NCBI RefSeq assembly: GCF_902712855.1
Contig: NZ_LR743507.1
Span: 4,140,001-4,204,000 of the forward strand
Reading direction: 5' to 3'
DNA: 64,000 nt
Origin: Variovorax paradoxus
Lineage (GTDB): Bacteria > Pseudomonadota > Gammaproteobacteria > Burkholderiales > Burkholderiaceae_C
The notes under the pieces are model-generated. The model was not told the origin of the DNA. It searched no databases and saw only the letters and a list, made by a program, of their open reading frames with translations. How positions within the stretch are numbered: position 1 is the stretch's first letter; every line of letters starts with the position of its first letter. Shown piece by piece: positions 34,185 through 43,038 of this stretch. The translations under genes and the position numbers were made by a program.

Positions 34185-35432
34185 TCAGGACCGGCCCGCG
34201 CCGTCCCTGCGCTGTGCACGACGAAGGAACAGGGCAACCAGCAAGCCCAGCCCCGCAGACCCCGTGCCGACGAGGAACACATTGCCGTATCCGGCCCGGT
34301 CGGCCAGCAGGCCGGCGAGCGGCCCGGTGAGGCCGTAGGCGATGTCCTGGAAGGCCGAGAAGCCGCCGAGCGCAGCGCCGCGCAGGTGAGGCTGCACGAG
34401 CCGCACTACCTCGCGGCCCATCGCTGGAAAGATCATCGAGCAGCCGAGGCCCGTGAGGAACGCGCCGGCCAATGCGAGCACGGGCCCGTCCGCGCGCCAG
34501 ATCAGCGCCTGTCCGAGTGTCTCGACCACCAGCGATCCGATGGCCACGGGCAGCCCGCCCACGCGGTCCGGCAGGTGGCCGAAGAGCACGCGCACCAGCA
34601 CGAAGCCGCTGCCGAAGGCCGTCAGCCCGAGTCCTGCGTGGCCCCAGCCGCGATCGAGAAAATGCAGCGCGAAGAACGCGCCGATCGCCGCGAAGCCGAT
34701 GCCCTGCAGGCAGACCACCGCGCCATGCCATCCGATGCTGCCGACCACACGCCAGAACGACGGACGCTGCGCGCCCGCGTGCACGGGCACGCCGTCGAGG
34801 CGCCAGATCGCCAGCAGGCCGAGGGCGGGCAGCGCGGCGCCGAAGGCCATGGTGCCGGCAAATCCGAAGCGGGCGAACAATGCGAGGCCGATGGGTCCTC
34901 CGACGGCGAGCGCGCCGTAGATGGCCGCGCCCACCAGCGCCAGCACATGGCCCGAGCGCGCGGGACCGACGAGGCCGATGCCCCAGCCGATCACGCCGAC
35001 GGCGACCAGGCTCTCGCCGAGGCCGATCAGCAGCCGGCCCGCGAGCAGCACGGCGAAGCCCGTCCAGGGCGCGAGAAACGGAAGGCCCGCGAACAGCGAG
35101 ACCAGCGCACCGGCGACGTAGAAGAGCAGCCCGCGCGCCACCGCGGGCTTGGCGCCGCGGCGGTCCGACAGGTTGCCCGCATGCGCGCGCGTGGCCACGG
35201 TGGCAAGGAAGGCGATGCCCACGCCGAGTCCCGCCCAGGCGTTGCCGAGCCCGAGCCGTCCCGTCACGAAGACCGGCACGACGGGCAGGGACATGCCGAC
35301 GCAGAGATACGAAATGAAGAGGACGGCCGCGAGGAGCAGCAGGCGGCCCTGCGCCGGGTGGCGCCCGGAGGTTGGCGCGGAAGCAGGCGCAGAAGCTGGC
35401 GAAGATGCAGAGGGTGTCGATGGATGTGACAT
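34185..35432 (-). CDS. MFS transporter, YhhS/YfcJ-like
   Basis: A 415-aa major facilitator with about 12 helices. The loop 2-3 motif is GNLSDRRGAKPAVARG. The second half repeats the pattern with FGHLPDRVGGLPVAIG. GRLLIGLGESLVAVG resembles the YhhS/YfcJ subgroup linked to sugar or herbicide efflux. The ATG at 35432 has GGAA six bases upstream; the frame extends to 35483. The N-terminus before helix 1 is Ser/Pro/Ala-rich. It lies 138 bp after the SDR gene on the same strand and might belong to the same TetR-controlled unit. Confidence 0.85.
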   Translation of the reverse strand: MSHPSTPSASSPASAPASAPTSGRHPAQGRLLLLAAVLFISYLCVGMSLPVVPVFVTGRLGLGNAWAGLGVGIAFLATVATRAHAGNLSDRRGAKPAVARGLLFYVAGALVSLFAGLPFLAPWTGFAVLLAGRLLIGLGESLVAVGVIGWGIGLVGPARSGHVLALVGAAIYGALAVGGPIGLALFARFGFAGTMAFGAALPALGLLAIWRLDGVPVHAGAQRPSFWRVVGSIGWHGAVVCLQGIGFAAIGAFFALHFLDRGWGHAGLGLTAFGSGFVLVRVLFGHLPDRVGGLPVAIGSLVVETLGQALIWRADGPVLALAGAFLTGLGCSMIFPAMGREVVRLVQPHLRGAALGGFSAFQDIAYGLTGPLAGLLADRAGYGNVFLVGTGSAGLGLLVALFLRRAQRRDGAGRS

Positions 35433-35570
35433 GGGAAGTTCCGGTTGCCTCCATCGACCGGTGCGCGCCACAGGCGAGCGCACCCGATCGATGAGGATCG
35501 TCGAGTGCGTTGCCTGACGTCAGACGCTTACGGCCAGTGCGACTGGCGCGGCGGGAATTGCGCTACACGG

Positions 35571-36443
35571 CTACACGCCGTAGTAGCCGGGCTGGTCGAT
35601 GTCCGTGAGGAGGTCGGGGCAGGACGGCCGCCACCCCAGCACGGCCCGGGTGCGAGCGCTCGAGGCGAACATGTCGGCGCCCGCGAAATCGGCGAACCAT
35701 CCGAAATGCTCGCGGTCGCGCGGCTCGACCGGCAGGCCGAGGCGCCGGCCGATCACTTCGGCGATGTGGCGCAACGGCACGCCTTCGGTGGCGACCGCGT
35801 GGAACACCGGCTCGCCGGCGCCCTGCTCGACCGCGAGCCGGAACACGCGCGCGGCGTCCTGCCGATGCACGCCGGCCCACCGGTTCAGGCCTTCGCCGAG
35901 GTAGGCGGACACGCCCTTCTCGCGCGCCAGGCGCACCAGCATCGGAACGAAGCCATGGTCGCCGAGCCCGTGCACCGAAGGCGCGAGCCGCACCGTCGAC
36001 ACGCGCACGCCGCGCGCGGCCATCGCCTGTGCAGCGGCTTCCGACTGCCGCAGCGACGACGCAGGGGGCATGTCGGCCTCGGTCGCGGCGCGGCCCGATG
36101 CGAGCCGCGCCAGCCCCGAGGTCACGAGCAGCGGCCGCTGCGTGTGCAGCAGCGCGTTGCCCAGCGCCTCGATGGCGCGGCGGTCCTGCTGCGCGTTCTC
36201 GGCGAACTTCGAGAAGTCGTGGTCGAAGGCGGTGTGGATCACCGCGTCGGCGGCATCGGCTGCGCCGTGCAGCGTGCCGAGGTCGTCGAGCGTGCCGCGC
36301 ACGACCTGTGCGCCCGCCGCGGCGAGCGCGGCCGCCTTGTCATCGGAACGTGCGAGCCCCGCGACGCGATGGCCCGCATCGATCAGTTCGCGCACCACGG
36401 CCGAGCCGACCCAACCGGTCGCGCCGGTCACGAATATGTTCAT
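35571..36443 (-). CDS. SDR-family NAD(P)-dependent oxidoreductase (extended/atypical)
   Basis: A 290-aa Rossmann-fold protein. The nucleotide-binding motif is TGATGWVGS (6-14), followed by ARSDDKAAALAAAGAQVV. The C-terminal part resembles epimerase-type SDRs (GLNRWAGVHRQDAARVFRLA). The usual YxxxK is not obvious: the region after LLVTSGLARLASG reads ASSLRQSEAAAQAM. Activity may therefore differ from classical SDRs. AGGAG lies nine bases upstream, and the O-methyltransferase gene ends 25 bp before, so the two are an operon. Confidence 0.85.
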   Translation of the reverse strand: MNIFVTGATGWVGSAVVRELIDAGHRVAGLARSDDKAAALAAAGAQVVRGTLDDLGTLHGAADAADAVIHTAFDHDFSKFAENAQQDRRAIEALGNALLHTQRPLLVTSGLARLASGRAATEADMPPASSLRQSEAAAQAMAARGVRVSTVRLAPSVHGLGDHGFVPMLVRLAREKGVSAYLGEGLNRWAGVHRQDAARVFRLAVEQGAGEPVFHAVATEGVPLRHIAEVIGRRLGLPVEPRDREHFGWFADFAGADMFASSARTRAVLGWRPSCPDLLTDIDQPGYYGV

Positions 36444-36468
36444 TGCAGTTTCTCCTGGGCAAGCGGCA

Positions 36469-37134
36469 TCAGCCGAGCCGCATCGACAGTTCGACGTCGT
36501 CGCCGAACGGCGTGGACAGGTAGCCGGCCGCAGGCGAACGCACGCGCGCGAGGTACTCGGGGCTGTAGTCTGCGTTGTCGGCCACGATGAACGCGCCCGG
36601 CCGCAGGCGGCTTTCGACCAGCGCGAGCACTTCGGGATAGAGCGCCTTCGCGCCGTCGAGCAGCAACAGGTCGATGCGCTCGGGCAGGTCGGCGGCCAGG
36701 GTCTGCAGCGCATCGCCCACGCGGATCTCCACCAGGTCGTGGAGTCCGCCTGCCTCGAGATTCGCGCGCGCCCGCGCCACCTTCGACGGCTCGAACTCCG
36801 TGGTGAGAAGACGGCCGCCACCGTTGTCGCGCAGTGCGGCGGCCAGATGCAGCGTCGAGATGCCGAACGAGGTGCCGAACTCGACAATGCTGCGCGCGTT
36901 GCCGTTGCGCGCCAGCATGTAGAGCAAGGCGCCGGTCTCGCGCGAGACCGGCAGCGCGAAATCCTTCAGCTGTGCGTAGAGCTCTGCGTAGCCGGTCTTG
37001 CTGCGCATCAGGCGCGTGCGCTCTTCGCCGGACAGGCCGGCGAACGATGCGCTCATGGCCGGCGACGTGGCGGCGGCTTCTTCGAACAGGCGCTCCAGCA
37101 GGGGCGCCAATGGGGCCTGGGTCAGGGTTGTCAT
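36469..37134 (-). CDS. class I SAM-dependent O-methyltransferase
   Basis: A 221-aa Rossmann-type methyltransferase of the catechol/caffeoyl-CoA O-methyltransferase group. SAM-binding motif I is IVEFGTSFGISTLHLA (~81-96). An acidic residue follows in TTEFEPSK, and the metal/substrate region is DLLLLDGAK with VADNADYS. The ATG at 37134 is five bases after GAGGAA. It is divergent from a tetR gene, with a palindrome in the gap, so it is probably repressed by that regulator. Substrate unknown. Confidence 0.88.
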   Translation of the reverse strand: MTTLTQAPLAPLLERLFEEAAATSPAMSASFAGLSGEERTRLMRSKTGYAELYAQLKDFALPVSRETGALLYMLARNGNARSIVEFGTSFGISTLHLAAALRDNGGGRLLTTEFEPSKVARARANLEAGGLHDLVEIRVGDALQTLAADLPERIDLLLLDGAKALYPEVLALVESRLRPGAFIVADNADYSPEYLARVRSPAAGYLSTPFGDDVELSMRLG

Positions 37135-37204
37135 GGAAGATTCCTCGGGATGGATGAACGGGACGGTTGGAAGAGCGAAGCGGCTGCGGGAGCCATGGCT
37201 GCAA

Positions 37205-37224
37205 TAATATGAAGAACCCTTCAT
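37205..37224. promoter_or_regulatory. TetR operator palindrome overlapping -10 elements
   Basis: A perfect inverted repeat ATGAAG-AACC-CTTCAT lies at 37209-37224 between divergent genes. It overlaps TAATAT (37205-37210, plus strand) and the complementary TATTAT (minus strand), both good -10 hexamers. The -35 boxes are weak. A TetR dimer bound here would block both promoters. Confidence 0.6.
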
Positions 37225-37253
37225 GTTTTCCATTCGCGTTGCGAACCCCACCC

Positions 37254-37907
37254 ATGACCGAACGAAAGAGCACCCCGTTCTCCTCTAGAAGACAGCCCAA
37301 GCAGGCCCGGTCGAACGACCTGGTCGCGGCGATTCTCGAAGCCGCTGTTCAGGTTTTGGCGAAGGAAGGCGCGCACCGCTTCACCACCACGCGCGTGGCG
37401 GAGCGAGCCGGCGTGAGCGTCGGCTCGGTCTACCAGTACTTTCCGAACAAGGCCTCGATCCTGTTTCGCCTGCAGAGCGACGAATGGCGCCACACCAGCG
37501 ACATGCTGGGCGGCATCCTCGAGGACACCGCGAAGCCGCCGCTCGCAAGGCTGCGGCTGCTGGTGCACGCCTTCGTGCGTTCCGAGTGCGAGGAGGCCGA
37601 GGTGCGCGGCGCGCTCAGCGACGCCGCGCCGCTCTACCGCGACGCGCCCGAAGCGCAGGAAGCGCGGGCCACCGGCACCCGCGCCATGCAGGCCTTCATG
37701 CGGGAAGTGCTGCCCAAGGCCTCGAAGGCCAGGCGCGCGCTGGCCAGCGAGCTCATCACCACGACCTTCAGTGCGGTGGGCAAGAGCTTCTCGGAAAGCC
37801 CGCGCACCGACGCGCAGATCAAGGCGTATTCGAACGCGATGGCCGACATGTTCTGCGCCTACCTCGTGAGCCTAGGGCACGACGCGCCGGGAAGGAGCGC
37901 ATCGTGA
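37254..37907 (+). CDS. TetR/AcrR-family transcriptional regulator
   Basis: A 217-aa repressor. The N-terminal helix-turn-helix spans ~20-65: VAAILEAAVQVLAKEGA, FTTTRVAERAGVSVGSVYQYF, PNKASILFRL. The C-terminal ligand domain is less conserved. The start MTERKSTPFSSRRQPKQARS gives the usual basic tail; the frame is open to 37167. Divergent from the O-methyltransferase/SDR operon, which it probably controls through the palindrome 30 bp upstream of its start. Confidence 0.9.
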   Translation: MTERKSTPFSSRRQPKQARSNDLVAAILEAAVQVLAKEGAHRFTTTRVAERAGVSVGSVYQYFPNKASILFRLQSDEWRHTSDMLGGILEDTAKPPLARLRLLVHAFVRSECEEAEVRGALSDAAPLYRDAPEAQEARATGTRAMQAFMREVLPKASKARRALASELITTTFSAVGKSFSESPRTDAQIKAYSNAMADMFCAYLVSLGHDAPGRSAS

Positions 37908-38139
37908 GACGCGCCGGCCTCGTCACCGAAGGCGCGCGGCAACTGCTCGGCATCGCGGCATACGGCACGCCGTATTGATCCATCGCGCCGGCCACGGCGC
38001 CATTGATGCCGATCGCTCACCCCGATGGTTCACGCGCGCGGTCTTCCGGCGCCAGGCATCGCTCAATAGCATGAGTCTCAAGGCTGCACGACAGCCTGCA
38101 AGCTGTCCACGCAGCCTTCGTTCCTTGAAGAGAGACCTC

Positions 38140-38883
38140 ATGTCCAACAAAGACAACGCACCGCCCGCGCGGCGCATCTTCCTGAGCCGGGTCGGCGGCG
38201 CATCCGGCGCGGCGCTGGCCCTGCCGGCGCTGTTCGGCGGCCTGGCGCCTGCGCTGGCCGGGGCACAAGGGGCCGCAGCCGGGGCCGTGGCGCCGCAGCG
38301 TGCGAGCTATCTCTCGCTCGGCCCGCAGGAGGCCGCGTGCGTCGAGGCGCTGGTCGATGCGATGTGCCCGGCCGACGCGCTGACGCCCGGCGGCGTCGAC
38401 TGCGGATTGCATGTGTTCATCGACCGCCAGCTGGCTGGCGCCTGGGGCCGCGGCGACCGGCTCTACCGGCAAGGGCCTTGGCAGCCGGGCAAGCCGCAGC
38501 ACGGCTACCAGTCGCCGCTCACGCCCGAGGACCACTTCAAGGCCGGCATTGCGGCGCTGCGCCGCGAGACGCAGAAGCGCACGGGCAAGCCCATCGAGCA
38601 GCTCGACGCCGCGCGGATCGACACCCTGCTGCAGGAAGTGGCGGCGGACCAATGGGACGACCCGCGCTTCGCGCTCGGCGCGTGGTTCAACGACGCGTTC
38701 TATCCGCTGTTCGTGCAGGCCTGCTTCGCCGACCCGATGTACGGCGGCAACCGGGACAAGGTCTTCTGGCGTTCGGTGGGCTTTCCCGGCCTGCCGGCGC
38801 TGCATGCGCGCAATGTCGTCGAGTTCCGCGGCCGGGCGTTTCCCGGTGCGGCCTCGCCGCAATCGATCGGCGACTTCAGCTGA
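38140..38883 (+). CDS. gluconate 2-dehydrogenase subunit 3-like protein, Tat signal
   Basis: A 247-aa small subunit of a membrane flavin dehydrogenase. It has a twin-arginine motif (RRIFLSR at 10-16) before a hydrophobic stretch ending near ALAGA, so it is exported folded through Tat. The body (LSLGPQEAACVEALVDAMCP, DRLYRQGPWQPGKPQHGYQSP, DAFYPLFVQACFADPMYGGN) matches the gluconate-dehydrogenase small-subunit family. It precedes the FAD subunit by 22 bp. The 232 bp before it hold no gene and only short hairpins. Confidence 0.9.
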   Translation: MSNKDNAPPARRIFLSRVGGASGAALALPALFGGLAPALAGAQGAAAGAVAPQRASYLSLGPQEAACVEALVDAMCPADALTPGGVDCGLHVFIDRQLAGAWGRGDRLYRQGPWQPGKPQHGYQSPLTPEDHFKAGIAALRRETQKRTGKPIEQLDAARIDTLLQEVAADQWDDPRFALGAWFNDAFYPLFVQACFADPMYGGNRDKVFWRSVGFPGLPALHARNVVEFRGRAFPGAASPQSIGDFS

Positions 38884-38905
38884 ACAGGAAAGAAGAAGGC
38901 CCCCC

Positions 38906-40666
38906 ATGATCCGGAAACTTCCCAGGCGCTCGGTCGTCTTCGTCGGCGGCGGACTCACCGCCGCACTCGCCGCGCGGCAGATGATGAACTCGGGCATCGA
39001 CGTGCTGGTGCTCGAGCGCGGCGGCGACCTGGCCGGCAGCGCCGCCGCCACACTGCCCAACCAGCGCGACGAACTGCGCTGGGGCGTGCACAACAGCCTG
39101 GTCCAGAACTGGGCCAGCGAAACCTACACGCTGCGCCATGCCGTCGGCGAGCAGGCCCTGCCCGTGCGCCGCATGGAGGCCTTCCTGCCCGGCGAAGGCA
39201 TGGGCGGCGCGGCCAACCATTGGAACGGCCAGACCTGGCGCTGGGCGGAATACGACCCGGCGCTGCGCACGCGGCTGGAATCACGCTACGGCAAGGCCGC
39301 GATTCCGCGCGACATGACCGTGCAGGACTGGGGCATCGGCTACGCCGAGATGGAGCCGTACCACGACCTGTTCGAGCGGCTCTTCGGCATCGCCGGCCAG
39401 GCCGGCAACATCGGCGGACGGATCGTGGAGGGCGGCAACCCGTTCGAGGCGCCGCGCACGCGCGACTTTCCGCAGAAGCCGCTCGAGATGCTCGAGTCGG
39501 GCCGCATCTTCCAGGCCGCCGCGCAGAGCCTGGGCTACAAGCCTTTTCCGCTGCCGGCCGCGAACTCGCCGCGCGCCTACACCAACCCCGATGGCGCGAA
39601 GCTGGCGCCGTGCCAGTACTGCGGCCACTGCGAGCGCTTCTTCTGCGAGGCCAACGCCAAGGCCAGTCCGGCGGTGCTGCTGTATCCGATGCTGCAGAAG
39701 CAGCGCGACTTCGAGATCCGGCTGCATTCGCAGGTGACCGGCATCGACTACGACCGGCACGCCAGGCGGGTGACGGGCGTGCGCTTCATCGACCTGCAGA
39801 CCGCGCAGGAATGGGAGCAGCCGGCCGACGTGGTCGTGCTTTCGGGCTTCACGATGACCAACACCCGGCTGCTGCTCGCGAGCGGCATCGGACGGCCCTA
39901 CGACCCGAAGAGCGGCAAGGGCGTGGTCGGCAAGAACTTCTGCTACCAGGTGATGTCGTCGGTGCCGGTGTTCTTCAAGGACAGGTGGATCAACCCCTTC
40001 ATGGCCTCCGGCGCGTCGCAGATGGTGGTGGACGAGTTCAACGGCGACAACTTCGACCACGCGGGGCTGGGCTTCTTCGGCGGCGGGTACATCTACTCGA
40101 ACGTGACGAACGGGCGCCCCATCAATTCGCGCCTGCTGCCGGCCGGCACGCCGCGCTGGGGGTCGGCATGGAAGCAGGCGAATGCCGACTGGTACGCGCA
40201 TGCCTTCAATGTGGCGGTGCACGGCAGCAACTATCCGCACCGCGAGAACCACCTCGATCTCGACCCGACCTACCGCGACGCCTACGGCATGCCGCTGCTG
40301 CGCATGACGTTCAACTTCCGCGAGAACGATCACCGCATGAGCGAGTACGTGACGAACAAGGCCGCCGGCATCGCGCGTGCGATGGGCGCCACGACGGTGG
40401 GCACGCCGCAGCCGCGGCGCGGCGACTTCGACGCGCGGCTGTACCAGACCACGCACACCACCGGCGGCACGATCATGGGCGCGGAGCCCGCGACGAGCGT
40501 GGTGTCGCCGCACCTGCAGCACTGGGACGCGCAGAACCTGTTCGTGGTGGGTGCCTCGGTGTACACGCACAACGCGGGCTACAACCCGACCGGCCCGCTG
40601 GCCGCGCTGGCGCTGCGGCTCGGCGACGACCTGGTGCGCTACGCCAGGCAGCCGCGGATGCTGTGA
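38906..40666 (+). CDS. GMC-family FAD oxidoreductase (gluconate-dehydrogenase-type large subunit)
   Basis: A 586-aa flavoprotein. The N-terminal FAD-binding segment is VVFVGGGLTAALAARQM with LVLERGG. The middle has a Cys-rich patch CQYCGHCERFFCEA. The C-terminal GMC block is THTTGGTIMG and GASVYTHNAGYNPTGP. It has no own signal, so it is probably carried by the Tat signal of the small subunit encoded just upstream. Known systems also have a cytochrome c subunit; none follows here. It probably oxidises a sugar or sugar acid in the periplasm, with substrate and electron acceptor unknown. Confidence 0.9.
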   Translation: MIRKLPRRSVVFVGGGLTAALAARQMMNSGIDVLVLERGGDLAGSAAATLPNQRDELRWGVHNSLVQNWASETYTLRHAVGEQALPVRRMEAFLPGEGMGGAANHWNGQTWRWAEYDPALRTRLESRYGKAAIPRDMTVQDWGIGYAEMEPYHDLFERLFGIAGQAGNIGGRIVEGGNPFEAPRTRDFPQKPLEMLESGRIFQAAAQSLGYKPFPLPAANSPRAYTNPDGAKLAPCQYCGHCERFFCEANAKASPAVLLYPMLQKQRDFEIRLHSQVTGIDYDRHARRVTGVRFIDLQTAQEWEQPADVVVLSGFTMTNTRLLLASGIGRPYDPKSGKGVVGKNFCYQVMSSVPVFFKDRWINPFMASGASQMVVDEFNGDNFDHAGLGFFGGGYIYSNVTNGRPINSRLLPAGTPRWGSAWKQANADWYAHAFNVAVHGSNYPHRENHLDLDPTYRDAYGMPLLRMTFNFRENDHRMSEYVTNKAAGIARAMGATTVGTPQPRRGDFDARLYQTTHTTGGTIMGAEPATSVVSPHLQHWDAQNLFVVGASVYTHNAGYNPTGPLAALALRLGDDLVRYARQPRML

Positions 40667-40722
40667 GGCCAGGCACCTGCAAACGCTTTTTCGTGCAACG
40701 TAGTGTGCTTGCCTCGTCCCGC

Positions 40723-40741
40723 GGATACAGAGGCATACGCA
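40723..40741 (-). promoter_or_regulatory. response-regulator box C upstream of thioredoxin-like gene
   Basis: Minus-strand reading gives TGCGTATGCCTCTGTATCC, with GTATGC and GTATCC ten bases apart. It differs from box A (42420-42438) at one position within the 16-bp core. A weak -10-like AAGAAT starts 28 bases further on (40770). This is a candidate binding site for the OmpR-type regulator at 41601. Confidence 0.55.
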
Positions 40742-40804
40742 GAACGCGCTGGCAGGGGGTCGCGCAAAGAAGAATCGGGTCACTTTCTTCCGAAGGACCT
40801 CACT

Positions 40805-41449
40805 ATGGCACTCCCCTCCATCGCCCGATCCATTGCCCGCTCCCCCGCCGCCTTCTTCGCCGTGGCGCTCACGGCTTCGGCGGCCGCGCTGACGCTGACA
40901 TTCGCCGCGCCCTCGTTCGGCGGCGGCGACGTTCCGGCCGCCGAGGCGCAGGCCGCGCCGGAGTTCCAGAACATCGACACCTGGCTCAACTCGCCGCCGC
41001 TCAAGATCGAACAGCTGCGCGGCAAGGTGGTGCTGGTCGACTTCTGGACCTACACCTGCATCAACTGCCTGAACCACCTTCCCTACGTGAAGGACTGGAA
41101 CGAGAAGTACAAGGACAAGGGTCTGGTGGTGGTCGGCGTGCACACGCCGGAGTTCGCCTACGAGAAGTCGACGCAGAACGTGAAGGACGCAATCCAGCGC
41201 CTGCAGATCGGGCACGCGGTGGCGCAGGACAACAGCTACGGCACCTGGAAGGCGTTCCGCAACCAGTACTGGCCGGCCGTGTACCTGATCGACAAGCAGG
41301 GAAAGATCGTCTACTCGCACTTCGGCGAGGGCAGCTACGGCACGACGGAAAAGAAGATCCAGGCGCTGCTGGCCGAGCCATCGCCAGCGCCATCACCGGT
41401 CCCAGCCACGTCAGCCGCAACGCCGGCTTCCGCCACCAGGGGTTCGTGA
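40805..41449 (+). CDS. exported thioredoxin-like (TlpA/DipZ-type) protein
   Basis: A 214-aa protein with a signal peptide or N-terminal anchor (~1-50; hydrophobic FFAVALTASAAALTLTFAA). The thioredoxin fold follows: LRGKVVLVDFWTYTCINC holds the CxxC (CINC, ~81-84), then VVGVHTPEFAYEK, NQYWPAVYLIDKQG and SHFGEGSY. It closely resembles the thioredoxin domain of the DipZ protein at 44557. The C-terminal tail is Pro/Ala-rich. AAGGA eight bases upstream supports the start. It is probably a periplasmic disulfide reductase controlled by the two-component system next to it. Confidence 0.88.
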   Translation: MALPSIARSIARSPAAFFAVALTASAAALTLTFAAPSFGGGDVPAAEAQAAPEFQNIDTWLNSPPLKIEQLRGKVVLVDFWTYTCINCLNHLPYVKDWNEKYKDKGLVVVGVHTPEFAYEKSTQNVKDAIQRLQIGHAVAQDNSYGTWKAFRNQYWPAVYLIDKQGKIVYSHFGEGSYGTTEKKIQALLAEPSPAPSPVPATSAATPASATRGS

Positions 41450-41450
41450 G

Positions 41451-41594
41451 ATGAAGAAGCTCTGGTTTGCCCTGCTCTTCTTCGCAGGCGGCATCGCGCA
41501 CGAAGTGCGCAACCCGGTGAACTGCCAGTGCATCTCGGCGCGGCAGCCCGCCGGCCCCGGCACGCGCCGCAAGCGTCACGGCGAGCCGGGCTGA
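41451..41594 (+). CDS. 47-aa signal-peptide-containing small protein
   Basis: A short frame that starts two bases after the thioredoxin stop codon. MKKLWFALLFFAGGIA is a convincing signal peptide. The mature part EVRNPVNCQCISARQP carries a CxC pair, then a basic tail. The start lies within likely translational re-initiation distance. It may be a small partner of the thioredoxin-like protein. Too short to assign to a family. Confidence 0.5.
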   Translation: MKKLWFALLFFAGGIAHEVRNPVNCQCISARQPAGPGTRRKRHGEPG

Positions 41595-41600
41595 AACGAC

Positions 41601-42341
<741 letters not shown>

Positions 42342-42386
42342 GGCCTTGCGGCGCGGCGCGCGCGGTGTGAAAAAGCGGAAGCCCGC

Positions 42387-42438
42387 AATGTAGCCCGGCT
42401 GGCGAAGCCAGCAAGCGGCTTTGTATGCCTGTGTATCC
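42387..42438 (-). promoter_or_regulatory. response-regulator box A and -10 upstream of the regulator gene
   Basis: Plus-strand bases 42420-42438 read TTTGTATGCCTGTGTATCC: two GTATSC half-sites in tandem, ten bases apart, the spacing used by OmpR/PhoB-family proteins. In the direction of the regulator gene, a -10-like TACATT (42392-42387) starts 27 bases after the box. The box could also serve the small secreted gene at 42519 on the other strand. Confidence 0.55.
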
Positions 42439-42518
42439 GGAGCGCACGGCGGCCACACTAAGTTGCGCGGCGCGGCAGGAACGAGCGGACACGACCGGCG
42501 CCTATCATGGCGGCCGCC

Positions 42519-42887
42519 ATGAATCGCCAGACCGCTCCCTCCCTCTCGCTTTCCTTCGCCTTGTCCGTCGCGCTGCTGTCCGCCGTGCTCCCCGGTGCCG
42601 CGCTGGCCGCCACGCTCTCGGGCACCCTGCGCGGCGGCGGAGGCATCGACGACCTGCACGTGGTGGTGCAGTCGGCCACCGGCCAGCGGATCACGGCGTA
42701 CTGCGACGGGCACTGCGGCGACTGGTTCGACGAAGACGCCGAATCGGGCGGCTCGCGGCTGAAGAAGGCGCTGATCGGCCGGCAGGTGACGCTCGACCAC
42801 CGCCGCGAGCCGAACCGCAACCGCATCGCCGGGCCGGGCCCGGACGAGACGCTGGATTTCGTGCGCCGCATCGAGCTGTCCAGGTAG
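42519..42887 (+). CDS. small secreted protein in the two-component locus
   Basis: A 122-aa protein with a signal peptide (MNRQTAPSLSLSFALSVALL, cleavage after ALAA). The mature domain starts TLSGTLRGGGGIDDLHVVV, has two Cys in YCDGHCGDWF and ends TLDFVRRIELSR. Its position between regulator and kinase suggests a periplasmic accessory or sensed partner. An ATG four codons upstream (42507) is possible. No family recognised. Confidence 0.65.
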   Translation: MNRQTAPSLSLSFALSVALLSAVLPGAALAATLSGTLRGGGGIDDLHVVVQSATGQRITAYCDGHCGDWFDEDAESGGSRLKKALIGRQVTLDHRREPNRNRIAGPGPDETLDFVRRIELSR

Positions 42888-42955
42888 GCACGGCCCTCGC
42901 CCGGCGCGCCGGGCAGGTGCAGGCAGGTAATGTTCTATGTGCGGTTGTACGGGGC

Positions 42956-43007
42956 TACACACTGGAATACAAACCGCCGGCGCCGGGGGCGAAGCCGGGG
43001 CTATAAA
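42956..43007 (-). promoter_or_regulatory. response-regulator box B and -10 (TATAAA) upstream of the kinase
   Basis: Minus-strand reading of 42956-42973 gives TTTGTATTCCAGTGTGTA, matching box A at TTTGTAT-N-CC-N-GTGT. A good -10 (TATAAA, plus strand 43002-43007) starts 28 bases after the box, and there is no good -35, as expected for activator-dependent promoters. The predicted transcript start near 43014 favours translation from 43039. Confidence 0.55.
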
Positions 43008-43038
43008 CCTGTCCATGCCCACCTCAGCGAGCCTTTCC

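Noticed and set aside
32902..34338. Plus-strand frame of 412 codons with QQAQQAQQA repeats
   Set aside because: Antisense to the membrane protein; the repeat reads as GLL in the sense gene, which has helices and sensible codon use.
35514..35526. Palindrome CTGACGTCAG upstream of the MFS gene
   Set aside because: A 10-bp palindrome is expected by chance in 64 kb, and it has no matching promoter.
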